From NCBI RefSeq assembly GCF_000687475.1, contig NC_057317.1:1798001-1862000 (forward strand): a stretch of DNA of 64,000 nucleotides. The letters are read 5' to 3'. The position numbers were made by a program, and so were the translations under genes. This DNA is from Ustilaginoidea virens. Lineage: Eukaryota; Ascomycota; Sordariomycetes; Hypocreales; Clavicipitaceae. Numbering within the stretch: the stretch's first letter is position 1; every line of letters begins with the position of its first letter. The notes under the pieces were generated by a model. That model was not told the origin of the DNA. It searched no databases and saw only the letters and a list, made by a program, of their open reading frames with translations. Of the stretch, positions 30,584 through 42,346 are shown in pieces.

Positions 30584-33172
30584 TTACAGGGCGTAGTTTT
30601 CGGTGTGTAAGAAAATCTCCTCTAGTTCATCGTCTCCCCAAATCTCAGCCTGCAATCTAGCCACTGTTTTGGCTACACCTACTCTCATTGACGCAGGACC
30701 GCACACAAACACGGCTGTTCTTCTGCCGAGAATACCTCGTCCGTCGGAACCTCCCGTTGCCCACTCCTTCAACATGTAGCCCAGGTCAGGCCGACCGTAC
30801 TCTATGCTCCAGCCTCCATCAATCTCATGCGGAATGGGAAATGCGGACCTCATGAGGTTCCTTTGAAATTCCGTGGGTGTTTCCGGAAAACCAAAGTCAA
30901 ACCCGGCTGGGGGGCCAAACGTAGCGGTAGGTCGCTGTTTGGCAGCATCGGGCACGGCCGAGTTGCGCACGTGAGCGAGCTCGGGGGTTTGTACAGAGTA
31001 GCCGTCGCCGTGATTGTATTCGGCTACTGGAATGGCAGGTTTGTGCGTGTTGGCTGGGGCGTAGTTGAAGTGAGGAGGCTGTTCTGTTCGAAGACGAGGT
31101 AAATGGAAATGATGAGGGGTCGAAGCCTTCCTATGATGGTGATCGTCGTCGTCGACCTTCTTGTCTTCTGGATACCCGTTTGGTCCCGAGAGTGGTCCCA
31201 GAAGATTGGAAGGCAGGCCGCCAGGGGTAGGTGGAGGATGGGGTTGGAGGTACTGTTGCTGAGGGAGAGCCGTGATACCATCTTCGTTTTCGGCACGAAG
31301 CTGGCGTTCTCGTTCCGGATCGCCTTTCGCCTCGGCTTCGATGAGAGCCGAATTGCGCTTTGAGGCTATTCCCGCAACAAATCCATCCAACTTGTCATGA
31401 AGCATGTGATTGAGAGCTCTGGGGTTAATCCCATTCATGGGGCCCGGCATCTCGCCTCCCGGTCGGTGGCGGACGGTTCCGGTGATGAAGAACTTGCATG
31501 TAACACTTTCTGGGGGCGCCGATTGCCGGCAAATCCTCAGCTCCTCACGGAACCAGTCCATGGCTTCAAATCTCTTCAGCGCCCATACAACGACAACTCT
31601 GCGAGTGATGGCCTTGCCGTCGCGCATACGTTTGATGAGATTCAGTAGCTGTGACATCAGGGACGTAATGCCGCTCCCGCCTCCGATGAGGATGCAAGTA
31701 TCGAAAGCGGCCAGCTCTCTACGCATGCCTCCGTACGGGCCATCCAAGAAGGCTCTGTAAGTGTGCAACGGACCTTTTGAAACTGCGGTATCCAGAACCC
31801 GGCGAGTGAAGCCCTTGTACGGTTTGAAGACGAGAACGCAGTCGCGATAGTTCTCGCCGTATTCCGACGGGAAGTCTTCGCTGCAGAGGGAGGAAATCGT
31901 AAAAGGGTGATTGTCCAGAACCGAGATGCCAGGCATGCGAAGGTAGACGTATTGACCAGGTTTCCAGCGCATCTGCGTAGGGATTGTGACCTTGACGGCA
32001 TTTTCCGACATGAGGGTGACGGCAGCCTCATCACCAACCAGGAACGCTGACCGCCATGGCTTGGACCAGTTGAGTTTAGAGAACCTCAACAAGTAAGCGA
32101 CTGCCCATATGACTATGGTCGCGTAGAGATAATTCCAAGTAAGGAGGGCATTTTTCGTATGCCAGAACAAAAGAGCGACATACGCAATGCCGGCGGGAAT
32201 GTGAAGAATGACAAAAGCCTCGTAGGCTACACGTCTAATCCACGGTAGCGATGCCATACAAAGCCACATCAGCGGTACAATGCAGGCGATGCCGGTTCCA
32301 TATATCATGCCACTACCATCCGGGAAAATCTGATTAAACACCGTCATACCGTCATCTTCCCATACCGGCTGGACATAGAAGGGGATCATGTGCACCAAGG
32401 AGAAGAGAAGGCACAGGTACCCCAGCCAGCGGTGGAAGACGTTTAGACGCTCTGGTCCAATACCGATCACCATGGTGAGAACGTTGGCCTTCATGCTAGT
32501 GATGATGATCCAGGGTGTCATGGCTACTGCAAGCATTCCCGATCGAATAGCCACAGGCGGCGAGCCGAAACGAATGCTTTCCCAGTAGAGAGGCTGCTGC
32601 AAAAAGCAGGACAGAGTAAGGAAGACGAGGGCAATGAAACCGCAAGCCAGGACGGCTAGTGACGAGAAGGTAAAGCGGTGCTTCTTGAACACGATATCGG
32701 GAATGGGGCGATAAAAGACCCATCGAAACAAGGCCAATGTATCGTTGACGACCCCAACGGAAGAAAAGTGAGCCTTGGGGCGAAACTGCTTCTTGTCAAA
32801 GCCAGCGCCGTCGGGGAAGAATTGCTGCGATTGACCAGCCTGCATGGATATGTGATAGTCGGCCTCGATATTGTACAGGTCTCGGTAGAGGTCCTCAACT
32901 TCCTGCTTGTAAATTGCTTGACGGATTTTGTCCTGCCAATAGTGCCATATCCGGACCAGCAGAACGCAGCCCGTCAGGCTGAGCGCAAAGTATGTCCATC
33001 CTAGTCCATACTTTCCGGATTGACTCCAAGGATCGACGACATTTGCCTGGATGAGTCCTGGCGGGCTTGTGGCCGTCACAGGAATCTTGATGCGCTTGCT
33101 GAAGTTGGACAGGGATCGGCCAACCTGGGCGGCCGCTTGACGGATGCTTGCGGGTTTGAGAGCGAAGGGCAT
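30584..33172 (-). CDS. Ferric reductase, FRE family (heme-FAD-NADPH)
   Basis: Single exon of 862 residues from ATG 33172; the frame upstream has no ATG before a break. One membrane helix lies near residue 40-60, and the ferric-reductase membrane domain follows (about 185-395) with paired heme-ligand His in FHRWLGYLCLLFSLVHMIPF and VILHIPAGIAYVALLFWHT. The FAD-binding domain has HPFTISS near residue 422. The NADPH domain has ILIGGGSGITSLMSQLL near 497 and the closing FVCGPASM near 827. Between the two NADPH halves is a disordered insert of about 190 residues containing a His-rich segment (DDDDHHHRKASTPHHFHLPR). The family moves electrons from cytosolic NADPH across the plasma membrane to reduce extracellular Fe(III) or Cu(II) before uptake. 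No iron permease or multicopper oxidase is adjacent, so linkage gives no further clue. No signal peptide is evident. Confidence 0.9.
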   Translation of the reverse strand: MPFALKPASIRQAAAQVGRSLSNFSKRIKIPVTATSPPGLIQANVVDPWSQSGKYGLGWTYFALSLTGCVLLVRIWHYWQDKIRQAIYKQEVEDLYRDLYNIEADYHISMQAGQSQQFFPDGAGFDKKQFRPKAHFSSVGVVNDTLALFRWVFYRPIPDIVFKKHRFTFSSLAVLACGFIALVFLTLSCFLQQPLYWESIRFGSPPVAIRSGMLAVAMTPWIIITSMKANVLTMVIGIGPERLNVFHRWLGYLCLLFSLVHMIPFYVQPVWEDDGMTVFNQIFPDGSGMIYGTGIACIVPLMWLCMASLPWIRRVAYEAFVILHIPAGIAYVALLFWHTKNALLTWNYLYATIVIWAVAYLLRFSKLNWSKPWRSAFLVGDEAAVTLMSENAVKVTIPTQMRWKPGQYVYLRMPGISVLDNHPFTISSLCSEDFPSEYGENYRDCVLVFKPYKGFTRRVLDTAVSKGPLHTYRAFLDGPYGGMRRELAAFDTCILIGGGSGITSLMSQLLNLIKRMRDGKAITRRVVVVWALKRFEAMDWFREELRICRQSAPPESVTCKFFITGTVRHRPGGEMPGPMNGINPRALNHMLHDKLDGFVAGIASKRNSALIEAEAKGDPERERQLRAENEDGITALPQQQYLQPHPPPTPGGLPSNLLGPLSGPNGYPEDKKVDDDDHHHRKASTPHHFHLPRLRTEQPPHFNYAPANTHKPAIPVAEYNHGDGYSVQTPELAHVRNSAVPDAAKQRPTATFGPPAGFDFGFPETPTEFQRNLMRSAFPIPHEIDGGWSIEYGRPDLGYMLKEWATGGSDGRGILGRRTAVFVCGPASMRVGVAKTVARLQAEIWGDDELEEIFLHTENYAL

Positions 33173-33963
33173 CTCGACGAGCGAATACAATGTTGGAGCT
33201 ATTTTCCATCAATAGGGGGGGGAATCGGCAGCGACAAGGCCAGACTGAATCCGAATTCAAGCCGACATAAAGGACGAAGCTGGGCCCGCGGCGGAATCTC
33301 TGATATGGCGGCTCGCGATGCTGTGCAGTGCGTATTGTTCCGGCAAGACAGCATCACGGAGGTTTGTCGAAACAAGACAGGTCAGTGTTCTGGAAAATCC
33401 CATTAACGATAGCATGACTCACACGACCGTTTTGAGGTCATGTATCGGAAGCATTGGTAGGAGACGGGATGAAGCAGGAGCGACAGAAGAGACAGCAAAG
33501 AAACCGCAGGCCGTAGCAGGCTGTGTTCCAGGATATATCCCAGTCGACAAGATGTGACGAAATGTCGTAGCTAACTAGCGGCCCCAGCAGAACGGGAGGA
33601 TCAGGAGCTCTTTCACTCAATAAAGCGGAGTAGGCCAAAAGATCATATGCAAGAAACGTTGCTCATGCACGCAGGGCTTGCAGACTGTGATTGAGGAGGG
33701 AGATCCCAGAGTCCCAACTGCCAAGACTACCGAGTCCGACTCCCAACCGTGCCGGGCCGTGACCAGGGAGCTGTGTGCATGACCAATAAGATGATCGCTG
33801 TGGCCTATAAGACAATAAAATCAGTAAAATCAGCGGCTGAACATGTTTTGAGATTGGTTGGCGAGGGAGATTGGCTTTCGAAGACAGCAAGGGGGGTGGT
33901 GACACACACAGGTCGACGGACCGGGGGGGGAATGGAATGACTCGAGCGGAGGGGTAGTTGGCA

Positions 33964-34017
33964 TGGATGGCAATGATGGCAACAATGGCAATAATGGCAA
34001 TAATGGCAATGACGGCA
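33964..34017. repeat. 9-bp minisatellite, AATGGCAAT type
   Basis: Six imperfect copies of a 9-bp unit ATGGCAATN. Located in intergenic DNA upstream of the ferric reductase gene. Confidence 0.8.
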
Positions 34018-34334
34018 TACGTACTCCGCAGTATGGCATTTTGAAGAGTCAGGAAGCAAAGGAGTTCCAGGCGCGGAGCTGGGGTTGATGGATTGTCAAG
34101 TTGTTCGTGCGCAGCAACTACGTACATGGATGGGTTCCTCGTCGGTTCCTTTTGCTGGCAGTCCGTGACCATGGTAATGTGCGAATAGCCTGAGGCACAA
34201 ACTCAGCCCAACCCCATCAACGCAAGTGACGGCGAATGCTGCAACGTAAAAGTGTGTGCGTAGCAGCACGTCAAAGTTGCATATCGAGTCTAGCAGCAAT
34301 TGGACGAGGAGAGACTTGGATTTGGGCATTGAGA

Positions 34335-34351
34335 GTACGGAGTACGGAGTA
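34335..34351. repeat. Two overlapping GTACGGAGTA motifs
   Basis: GTACGGA repeated twice and followed by GTA. One of the dispersed copies of the motif discussed in the findings. Confidence 0.85.
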
Positions 34352-35361
34352 TGCAGACAGGGTCTGGGGCCTGGGCCAAGATGTACGAAGAAGCACATGG
34401 GTAAGATACAATTGATGTCTGGTGATGAAAGAGATACGGAGGAAGTTATGGGAGGCTCGGAGGCTGGGGCTGGCTCAGTTGCTCGCAAGAGGTCGCGGAC
34501 AGGGAGCCACAGCGGTGCTCACGCGGGGCCGGCGCTAACAGAGGACCCTTGATTCGCTCAAAAGACTCGTTGGTGGGGCATGGAGGCGTGCACTGTGCAG
34601 TTGTGGTGGTGCTTTCGTGCACAATGGTTTCGTTCAAAAAACCACATGCACCAAACAGCTGTCGCCCGTTGCCGATGTGTTCAATCATTTCATTGGCGCG
34701 CATTAAAGTGCTGAAACGCACCTCTCCACAGCTAGAGTAGCTTCAACTGAAAATAAGTCGTTTCTTTTCCTTTATTCGTCGTCTTCTCCTTTGCACTTCG
34801 GGGAAGAAACCTGAGATCAGCTAGTAGCCAGAGGTTATTGTCATGGCGTGACTAACGGGAGAGGCGTTTTCATCATGTACATTTGAAGATGCAACCGGCT
34901 GTCGGAACCAAACAAGGATGCCCTTGTCGAATGCATCTCGAGCAAGGGAATGCTGCCAACGTACGGAGTACCAAGCAAGGACTATGGACCCTGCAGGGTT
35001 GTATTGGCTGCTCGTCACTCATTCATCGATGAAAATGCAGAGCGACAAAATGGACAGTTACTCCGTTAGGTACGGAGTACTCAAGAGGCAAAAGTTTCAT
35101 CGCGCTCGCAGCCTCGTACTCCACCCCGCCTGGCCTCCAGCCAATCAAGCTTCGTCAAAAGTTCCGCCGCATCGCTCCAGCAAATCCAGCGAGGCTGAGA
35201 GCCGCCGACCAGACTTTTTCTGTTTATTCACCAAGCTCAGCAAGTTGACAAACAACTTGTCTGGCCTTGCAATTTCTTGTCTTGGTCCTTGAGCCATTTC
35301 AATTCATGGTCTTCTTTTTTCCCTCTTTCCTGAAACCACTACCCGTCACCAATCCTTCGCC

Positions 35362-36378
35362 ATGGCATCGGAAGCTGGTCTGCCCCGCGCCACCTTTGCA
35401 AAACTCTCCCCCCATCCGTACCTGCTCGCCAACCTCGATCCCTCAGACCATCGTGTCCCACCTGCACGAAGCAACGGTCGAGCTCCCGATGAAGTCCGTC
35501 CGACGACAGTCAATCTCTCGAGCTTGTCAAACCCTCAAGGCAGTGCCCTGGTTCGTATGGGGGACACAACAGTCATCTGCGGCATTCGCGGCGAGACGAT
35601 ATTAACACAACAAATTCCCAACTATCGAGCTTCCAACACAGAAGCCGAACTCAAGGACTACGACCTCCTTGTACCAAACATAGAACTTGCCACAGGCTGT
35701 GCACCCCAGTTCTTGCCAGGCGGGCCTCCGAGTACCTTGGCTCAGACCCTCAGCACTAGGATCTACTCACTCCTTCACGGCTCCAAACTGATTCAACCTG
35801 ACGATTTGCGCATATGGCACTCAAAGCCGCCAGAGCAACTAGCTGCCGATGAGGACGAGATGGACCAAGACGATCAAGACGACGACTATGCATCGGGCGA
35901 TGCATATGTTGCAGCATATTGGGTTCTTTTCATTGATATATTCTTCATCTCTTTTGACGGAAATCCGTTCGACGCGGCCTGGGCGGCAGCACTGGCTGCC
36001 TTGCGGGACACGAAGCTTCCCAGGGCTCGTTACGACCCTGACCGTGACATGATCATCTGCTCAAGGAAGGACCCCAAACCCCTCACAATTACCACCATGC
36101 CTGTGGCTTGCACTGCCGTGGTGTTTACTGGCAAAGAGACTGATCGGCCGTTTGACGGCAAGTTCTGGCTTCTGGTGGATCCTGATCGACTGGAGGAGTC
36201 CCTTTGCGACGAGAGCATCACCATCGTGGTGGATTGCCAGATTGGAAATACAAAGATACTCTCAATATCCAAGCATGGAGGCGTGGTGTTGTCACCTCAA
36301 CTTTTAAAGTCACAGAGTTTCATCAACTGGGCTAATCAGAGGTGGAAGGGCGTGGCAACTGCGATAACTGGCAACTAA
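35362..36378 (+). CDS. RRP43: Exosome core subunit Rrp43 (RNase PH-like)
   Basis: Single exon, 338 residues. The N-terminus FAKLSPHPYLLANLDPSDHR, then the RNase PH fold: GSALVRMGDTTVICGIRGE, the ring-contact region VPNIELATGCAPQF, TLSTRIYSLLHGSKLI, WVLFIDIFFISFDGNPFDAAW, and the closing strand ITIVVDCQIGNTKILSISKHGG. An acidic insert (DEDEMDQDDQDDD) precedes the second half. Rrp43 is one of six RNase PH-like subunits of the nine-subunit exosome ring in nucleus and cytoplasm; the fungal ring lacks phosphorolytic activity, so this is structural, and RNA is degraded by associated Rrp44 and Rrp6. It could be confused with Rrp42 or Rrp45, but the N-terminal and HPYLLAN pattern best fits Rrp43/EXOSC8. 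Confidence 0.88.
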   Translation: MASEAGLPRATFAKLSPHPYLLANLDPSDHRVPPARSNGRAPDEVRPTTVNLSSLSNPQGSALVRMGDTTVICGIRGETILTQQIPNYRASNTEAELKDYDLLVPNIELATGCAPQFLPGGPPSTLAQTLSTRIYSLLHGSKLIQPDDLRIWHSKPPEQLAADEDEMDQDDQDDDYASGDAYVAAYWVLFIDIFFISFDGNPFDAAWAAALAALRDTKLPRARYDPDRDMIICSRKDPKPLTITTMPVACTAVVFTGKETDRPFDGKFWLLVDPDRLEESLCDESITIVVDCQIGNTKILSISKHGGVVLSPQLLKSQSFINWANQRWKGVATAITGN

Positions 36379-36915
36379 ATATGGCAGGCACAACAGTAGA
36401 TAAGTGGGAAAATGATGCCCCAGAGCTCAACACGTTCGCCTGACAGTCAAACACGGTGTTCCAACGCCGTGATGCCCGCGATATACCCGACAGCGTTCAT
36501 AGCCTTGACCAAGATGGGAGTTGTCGAGGCAAAGGAAATGTGCCAGCCATTCGAACTACCCTTTCAGACTTTATTCTAGGGCAGTAGATACCGGCCGACA
36601 GATTCATCTGCCGCTCTTTGACCTTGAATATCATTGAAGAATTCAGGACTCGCAAGGCTACGTACGCAGTGGTACACAATCCGTCGCGTAGAGAAAAGAG
36701 CGGGTGGATGAAGAAAGGGGAAAGAAAAAAAAAAAACAACGCGTGACGGACGAGCCACGGAAGTGAGAAAAGATCAGGGGCCACTAGACCGCTTACGACA
36801 GCTCGCCCCACCACCAAAACCGGGCTGGAAAAAACCCTTCATCCGTCCTGCAGACACAAAAAGCCTCGTTTTTTCCCCTCCGCCTCGTTGCCGCTTTCTT
36901 CCTTCGCCTCGCACC
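36379..36915. other. Spacer between RRP43 and MRS6
   Basis: About 540 bases; an A-rich run near 36720-36738. No gene is seen. It should contain the MRS6 promoter. Confidence 0.6.
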
Positions 36916-38729
36916 ATGGAATCCCTCTCAGACACAAAGTGGGATGTAGTGATCAGCGGCACAGGGTTCCAGCAGTCCCTTCTCGCCCTGTAAGCTTTTG
37001 GATTCCATCGGCCATTCCTGTATCCCGACTGCCTCTGCTTCTCTCCATTTTATGGTCCTTTGGGCGCTGACCAGAAACCAAAAATAAAAATATAAAAAAT
37101 AAAAAAAGAGCTCTTTCGCGGTCGGGAAAGAACATCCTGCACGTCGACCCCAACGACTACTATGGCGATGCCGAAGCCGCGTTGAGTCTTGAGGACGCCC
37201 ATCGATGGGCTGCAAAGCATGCTGGCTTAGATGCAACCGGTCCCTTTTCCGCCACGCAAGTTTCAGAGGATAGTCAAGGAGGCCTTGCTGCATCTCGATC
37301 CTACAGCCTCGCCTTGGCGCCGCAGTTGCTTCATGCTCGCTCCGAACTTCTTACCCAGCTGGTCTCTTCAAAGGCTTTTCGGCAGATCGAGTTCTTGGCC
37401 GTTGGGTCTTTCTTCATTTTTCAACCTGCTTCTGAAGCTTCAACACCGCCCAAATTGAGTCGGATACCATCGACGAGAGAGGATGTGTTTTCCAACAGCG
37501 TCATTCCAGCTCGAGCTAAACGCTCCTTGATGAAGTTTCTCAGGTTCGTTCTTGAGTACGATTCTGAGCCGCAGCTTGAATTGTGGAAGCCGAGGGAATC
37601 TCGACCTTTGACCGAATTCTTGGAAACAGAATTCAAGTTGGACGCCGACTCGCAGTCGTACATCGTCACCCTTACCCTTTCAGCAGATGGAGCAATCCCA
37701 GTTGGCTCAGGATTGGCAGCCGTTAACCGCCACCTTGTCTCCACGGGTGTGTTCGGAGCCGGCTTCGCCGCCGTTTACCCCAGATGGGGTGGACTTTCAG
37801 AAGTCGCCCAGGTAGGCTGTCGCGCAGCCGCTGTTGGCGGCGCTACATATATGCTGGGAGTTGGCGTGTCTGGAGTTCAGCGCACTTTATCAGACGGAGA
37901 AGATCAGGTCGAGGTATCCCTCACCAACGGCGTCGCGGTCACAGCCAAGAGATTGATACGCAGCTCCTCCCATGCATACAACGGCCCTCTGGTCAGCAGA
38001 CTGGCAGCAATTGTCAATGCTCCGCTCGCGTCTTTATTTAAAGTTGTTGTCGAAGGGGCGCCAACACCTTGCGCTGCGGTTGTAGCATTTCCAGTCGGCT
38101 CCATCATGGGCGAGGATGGCACCCCCTCACGATGCCCCATTTATGCTCTGGCTCATTCCAGCGATGCTGGCGAGTGCCCAACAGGACAATGTGGGTTACC
38201 CTGCTTTCTCAGTAATATTATTTCCCCCTTCCCTTGTGTTCGGATGAGCCATATTATACGAATACTTATCTACATTGTCTGAATTTACAATGACGATTTC
38301 ACATCTCTGACAACCTGATGCACAACCTCCATTCTTCACTCGTGTTTGAAAACCTGTACATTGAATGAGACTGCTGACAAGAAATGCGGCGCAGGCACAT
38401 TGTACCTTAGTACGCCGGCGAGCTCGGAGTCCAAGGCTCTGCTCAACACTGCGATTACGTCGCTGCTGGCTGCTGCCTCGGGCCCGGAACCGGCCAAGTG
38501 TATCTGGCAACTGTATTACGAGCAGGCTTCAGGCACGGGATCGTTTACCACCGCGGGAGAGAATATCGGGGTATTTGACTGGCTCACGTCTGATTTGTCT
38601 TTCAACGATTCCTTACTCGAGCCAGTGAGGGATGCTTGGCTGTTCGTTACAGGCCGAGATGATATTGACAACTACATGAAGTTTGAAGATCGTGAAGGCG
38701 TTACCGATGATGATGTATTTGATAGCTAA
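36916..38729 (+). CDS. MRS6: Rab escort protein (Rab geranylgeranyltransferase component A)
   Basis: Exons 36916-36989, 37109-38190, 38395-38729; 496 residues. The first join restores GTGFQQSLLALALSRSGKNILHVDPN, the GDI/REP nucleotide-fold start, which is interrupted by a 119-nt intron. Later signatures are the YSLALAPQLLHARSELL and VFGAGFAAVYPRWGGLSEV segments (the GDI-type Gly-rich box), SRCPIYALAHS, and after intron 2 TLYLSTPASSESK. The protein presents newly made Rab GTPases to the geranylgeranyltransferase and delivers them to membranes. REP rather than GDI is indicated by the divergent first motif and the acidic C-terminal tail (DREGVTDDDVFDS). Intron 2 is 204 nt; the splice leaves GQC-TLYLS in frame. 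Confidence 0.9.
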
Positions 38730-39383
38730 TAATCCTAGGCCCATGGGATGATGTAACTGAATGCAGAACGATGTCAGAACCGTGGCCTTGTCCCTCAAAG
38801 ATTGTGCAATGTCCTCCCTGCCAGCCCATTGACGTGAGCTCCTCAATCCTGACTGTGCTGGTAGCAGTTGACTTCCGACGCGTCAGCCTCACAAACCCCG
38901 ATTCTCCTTTTTATTTTTTCTCTCCACAGAACAAAGATGGCCTTGCATAAAGTCAAGGAAGAGGAACAACAAGGAAACAGAAAACTAGGAAAAAAGACTA
39001 GAGATAATCCCAAGTGTCTGCGGCTGATCCCTGCCTTGCAACAGAGGGCGTCGCCAATCCCACGTTTAGTATGTCTTGCCGACTTATTCCGCCGGCGCTA
39101 CACCGAGTTGCGATATGAAAGCGATATCCCTCCCAGCTGCCATGCAGCTGTCAGCCCAGCCTGGATACTCCTGGAATCTGACCGACTGTCCGGACTTTGT
39201 GCCGACCCAGGATTCCTTTTTAATGATATGCTCTCTTTGCGAAGGAATGCTGAAAACGAAAACGTAGAAACTAAGCAGCTGCAAAGCTGTGACAGTTGAG
39301 AAACGCCCGGACGCTCATTTCGCCATCGTGAGCAGTGTCTGCTTTGTCGCGCCATGGCGGCAGCAAGATCGAAGATTGCCGCT
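38730..39383. other. Convergent spacer between MRS6 and REC8
   Basis: About 650 bases. An ORF at 38868-39299 has no recognisable features and spans the expected 3' UTRs, so I do not call it. Confidence 0.6.
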
Positions 39384-41620
39384 TTATGCGCGAAGCCCGA
39401 CTCGAATGGTTCCGAAAGGAATGTTCGCCTCCTGGCCGTCCTGCTCAACCTGGAGGATGCTCTTTGTCGCGAGGGAGAGGATGTGAAGGAACGCCTGGGT
39501 GGCGACGGATTTGCTGTGCCTTTCCGGATGGGCAATCTCCTCAAAGTCAACCCAGCGTGTGAGTCGGCCGCCTTGACTGTGTACATGCTCGCGCTCGACG
39601 GCCTGCTCCGTGACGTAGTCCAAAAAATACTGGCTAGAGGCGTCAAGCCCCGTGGCAGAACCCTGTGTGCTATGGCCGATGGGGGTGGCCGGACCTCCTA
39701 GATCGGACCTGAGCCTGAGAGAGGAAGGCTGGGAGCCGAAGCCTGCAGCCTCGAAGGCCTCCTCAGCAGGGTCACTGAACCTCTCGATGGATCCGGCGAC
39801 GCTTCCACGGCTGTGGAGAGGGCTGCGAGCAGGCAGGGGCTTTTGCGCGCTTCCAGGCGCTCGGGAAGCCGAGCCGGGTACCGCAGACCCTTGCCTACTC
39901 CATGGCATGAGCGATGACGAGTTCCGCTCTTCCAACGCAGCCTCTGCTTCCATGCCCAGCTCAACCGCTGTGTCGTCTCCGAAACTAGTTTCGTCCATGT
40001 GCGCCGCTGGTGGTCCTCTGCCGAGCTCTTCTTCTCCAATGTCCAGCCGCGGTCTGACTCTTCTCGGAGCTTCGCGCCCCACGGCAGACGATTCTGCGTA
40101 TCTGCGACGCTTTCCTCTCTTTGGGTCGATATCTTCAACCTCGTCGACGCGGAGTCCCAGAAGATGTGCTTTCAAAGCAGTGCCTGCAAACTGTGCTGTC
40201 AAAGGATGCTCAGCACCGAAATGCTTCCCAAAGAGTCCGACGTTGGATAGCCCATTGGTATACATGAGCGCCAGGGCATTTTTCTGGGACTGCGCCGCAG
40301 TTGTTCGTTTGCCTCGCTTTCTTGCGGCCTCCATGTGAAGAGGGTAGTTTTCCGTCCAGCCTCGAAACTCTTCTCGGGACACGCGAATCACTTCGTCAAA
40401 CATGACTCTAGCGTGGCGGCGGCGGGTGCCCCTGCGGGGAGATGGTGGTCGCCTCCTCTCTTTTCTTTCTTCAGTGGTGGGCAGAAGTGCATCGGTGTTG
40501 GGGGGCTCTCCAGCAGCTGCAAGCACTGCCAGTGGTCCTGCCTCTGCAGCTTCGCCGAAACCATACGCGTTCTCGCCTTCTTCCGGAAAGTCAACTGTTC
40601 CAGGAGAACGGTCAACTATTGGGGTTTTCCCTTCAATCATGCGCAAGGAACCTACGCCGACTTGGGGCAAAGGGGGCAGTGCGGGTTCCTCGTCCACCAC
40701 GTTGATCAAGTTGCCGTTAGCATCAAAATCAAGTCCAACATCGCAGAGGGGCTCCAGCTCGTCATCGGTAAACGGCCTATACCCCTCAATACTGCCCGTC
40801 CCTGGAAGAGTCTTGTTGAAGGGAGAGCTGGTGTGATAGAAATCAACAGGTAGTCGGTAGCTCCCAATGGAGTGGGAGGAAGGGGGCAGATCGAGGCTTA
40901 TATGGCTTGACTTGCGCTTGGCGGAACCGCTTCTGACAATTGAATTGGTAAGCGGTGACAATTGCGACAGCACCGTGTTTGTCTCTTGCGTGGCCATCGA
41001 TTTCAGAGTAGTACTGTCGACAACAAGCTCCTCCAACCTCGGGAGAGGAGCCATTGGATCGAACCGGGGATCATCCTGAACCATGATGTGATGTCGCCTG
41101 TCCTCGTGGTTAGTTCGATGTCCCCGACCTTGATCCTGGGCGATGCCAGTTACTCACTTGGTCTTGCCAGCCTTAGGGTCGACTTCGCTGGTATTCATGG
41201 AACGGAAAAAGGTCATCATGTCGGATTGGGTCTTCGCGGCATCCGAGAGGACATAACTACACTGCTGTGCAAAAACGCGGGAAACGCCATAGAGAAGATT
41301 GCCTTGAAGGCGTAATGCCAGAGGAGCCCCGGGATCGATAATCTTCTCGCATGCCTTGGGGACATTGACCTCTTGGATTTTCTTTCGATTCAGCCTACGT
41401 TGGTTGCCCTTGCCGACAGTGGCCACGAGCCTGATGAAGCTATCAGCGTTTTGGGCTCTTTTCTTTTCTACAATAATCTGATTTTATTTGCTCAAGGTGT
41501 AAGCTAGCTTACCAAATCGTGGAAACGCCATATTGGCTATTACTGAGGACTATGATACGTTTCAGCATTAAGGATGTTGATAAGTCGCTCCCATGGCCTA
41601 CCTTCGTGACTGTAAAACAT
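39384..41620 (-). CDS. REC8: Meiotic cohesin alpha-kleisin Rec8
   Basis: Minus-strand exons 41620-41602, 41549-41513, 41430-41158, 41097-39384; 680 residues. Two tiny exons encode the hallmark start MFYSHEVLSNSQYGVSTIWL, which joins to VATVGKGNQRRLNRKKIQEV. The N-terminal kleisin domain continues through LRLQGNLLYGVSRVFAQQC and MMTFFRSMNTSEVDPKAGKT, the Smc3-binding part. The middle is disordered and rich in Ser, Arg and Pro. The C-terminal winged helix that binds the Smc1 head reads FEEIAHPERHSKSVATQAFL to the end (FGTIRVGLRA). MFYSHE and QYGVSTIW distinguish Rec8 from mitotic Rad21 (MFYSETIL type). It holds sister chromatids together in meiosis and is cut by separase. Its presence suggests a retained meiotic gene set. 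I cannot single out separase sites with confidence. Confidence 0.92.
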
Positions 41621-42346
41621 GTTCAACTTGCACCAACTCTGTATTCTTTGAACGATAGTTTAAGCAGCGGGATACGTCGAAATATATCATTTATCAACTT
41701 ATAATAGAACCAAGCCGTCCATGTCTTTCTATGTCAGGGAAGTGACCACGCTCGAATTATGCTGCGTTGAAAGTTCTGGAGTTTCTGCAGGAGGAGAATC
41801 AGAAAGCAGATGTCCCCGGAAAATGAGACTACGACGCGTTAAGACGCGAGTCGATGGCCAAGCGTCCCGATCACGTTGGAGTCAGTGGGGGACTCATACT
41901 GCGCAGCTGGCGAGGCGGTCGTGACAGCTGGCACCCATTGACGCAAGAACAATTAGGTACCTAAGGTAGTCAACTGGTCGGAAACTGAGCCACAGTCCAT
42001 TGTCGACCTTGAAGCAAGCTTCTTTTGCGTGTGTTTCGTTTGGTCGAAATGAAATCTCGAGGTGTTTGTTGGCTCAGTGAGACTGAGACTGACACAGAGA
42101 TTGGCCATCGCCCACGAGGACGCCGACCATGACGGGACGGACCTATGACAACTCGACCTCCCTAATAGCGGCGCTATCCTCATGTTGCTTCGGGAAGAGC
42201 GGAACCAGACTCATTGGGGCGCGACTAGTTTTGGAAATTCCCTCACGAATAGAACGGTATAATCATCCCTCGTCATGCAGCTGAGCCTTGTTCTCATCCA
42301 CGGTCGCGATAACACTGCGAAACCCTTGTCAAGCCGTCAGGTTCGT
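41621..42346. other. Spacer between REC8 start and ADE1 end
   Basis: About 730 bases upstream of REC8. It contains the 12-bp palindrome TTAGGTACCTAA near 41953. No gene is seen. Confidence 0.6.

Larger units (their letters stand above)
33173..35361. other. 2.2-kb divergent intergenic region
   Basis: Lies between the start of the ferric reductase gene (-) and RRP43 (+). No supported gene. It contains a G run near 33924, an imperfect 9-bp AATGGCAAT repeat at 33964-34017, and GTACGGAGTA motifs at 34335-34351, 34961-34971 and 35070-35080. Confidence 0.6.

Noticed and set aside
34256..34552. 98-residue ORF upstream of RRP43
   Set aside because: Low-complexity, no start context or domain, and it overlaps the dispersed GTACGGAGTA motif.
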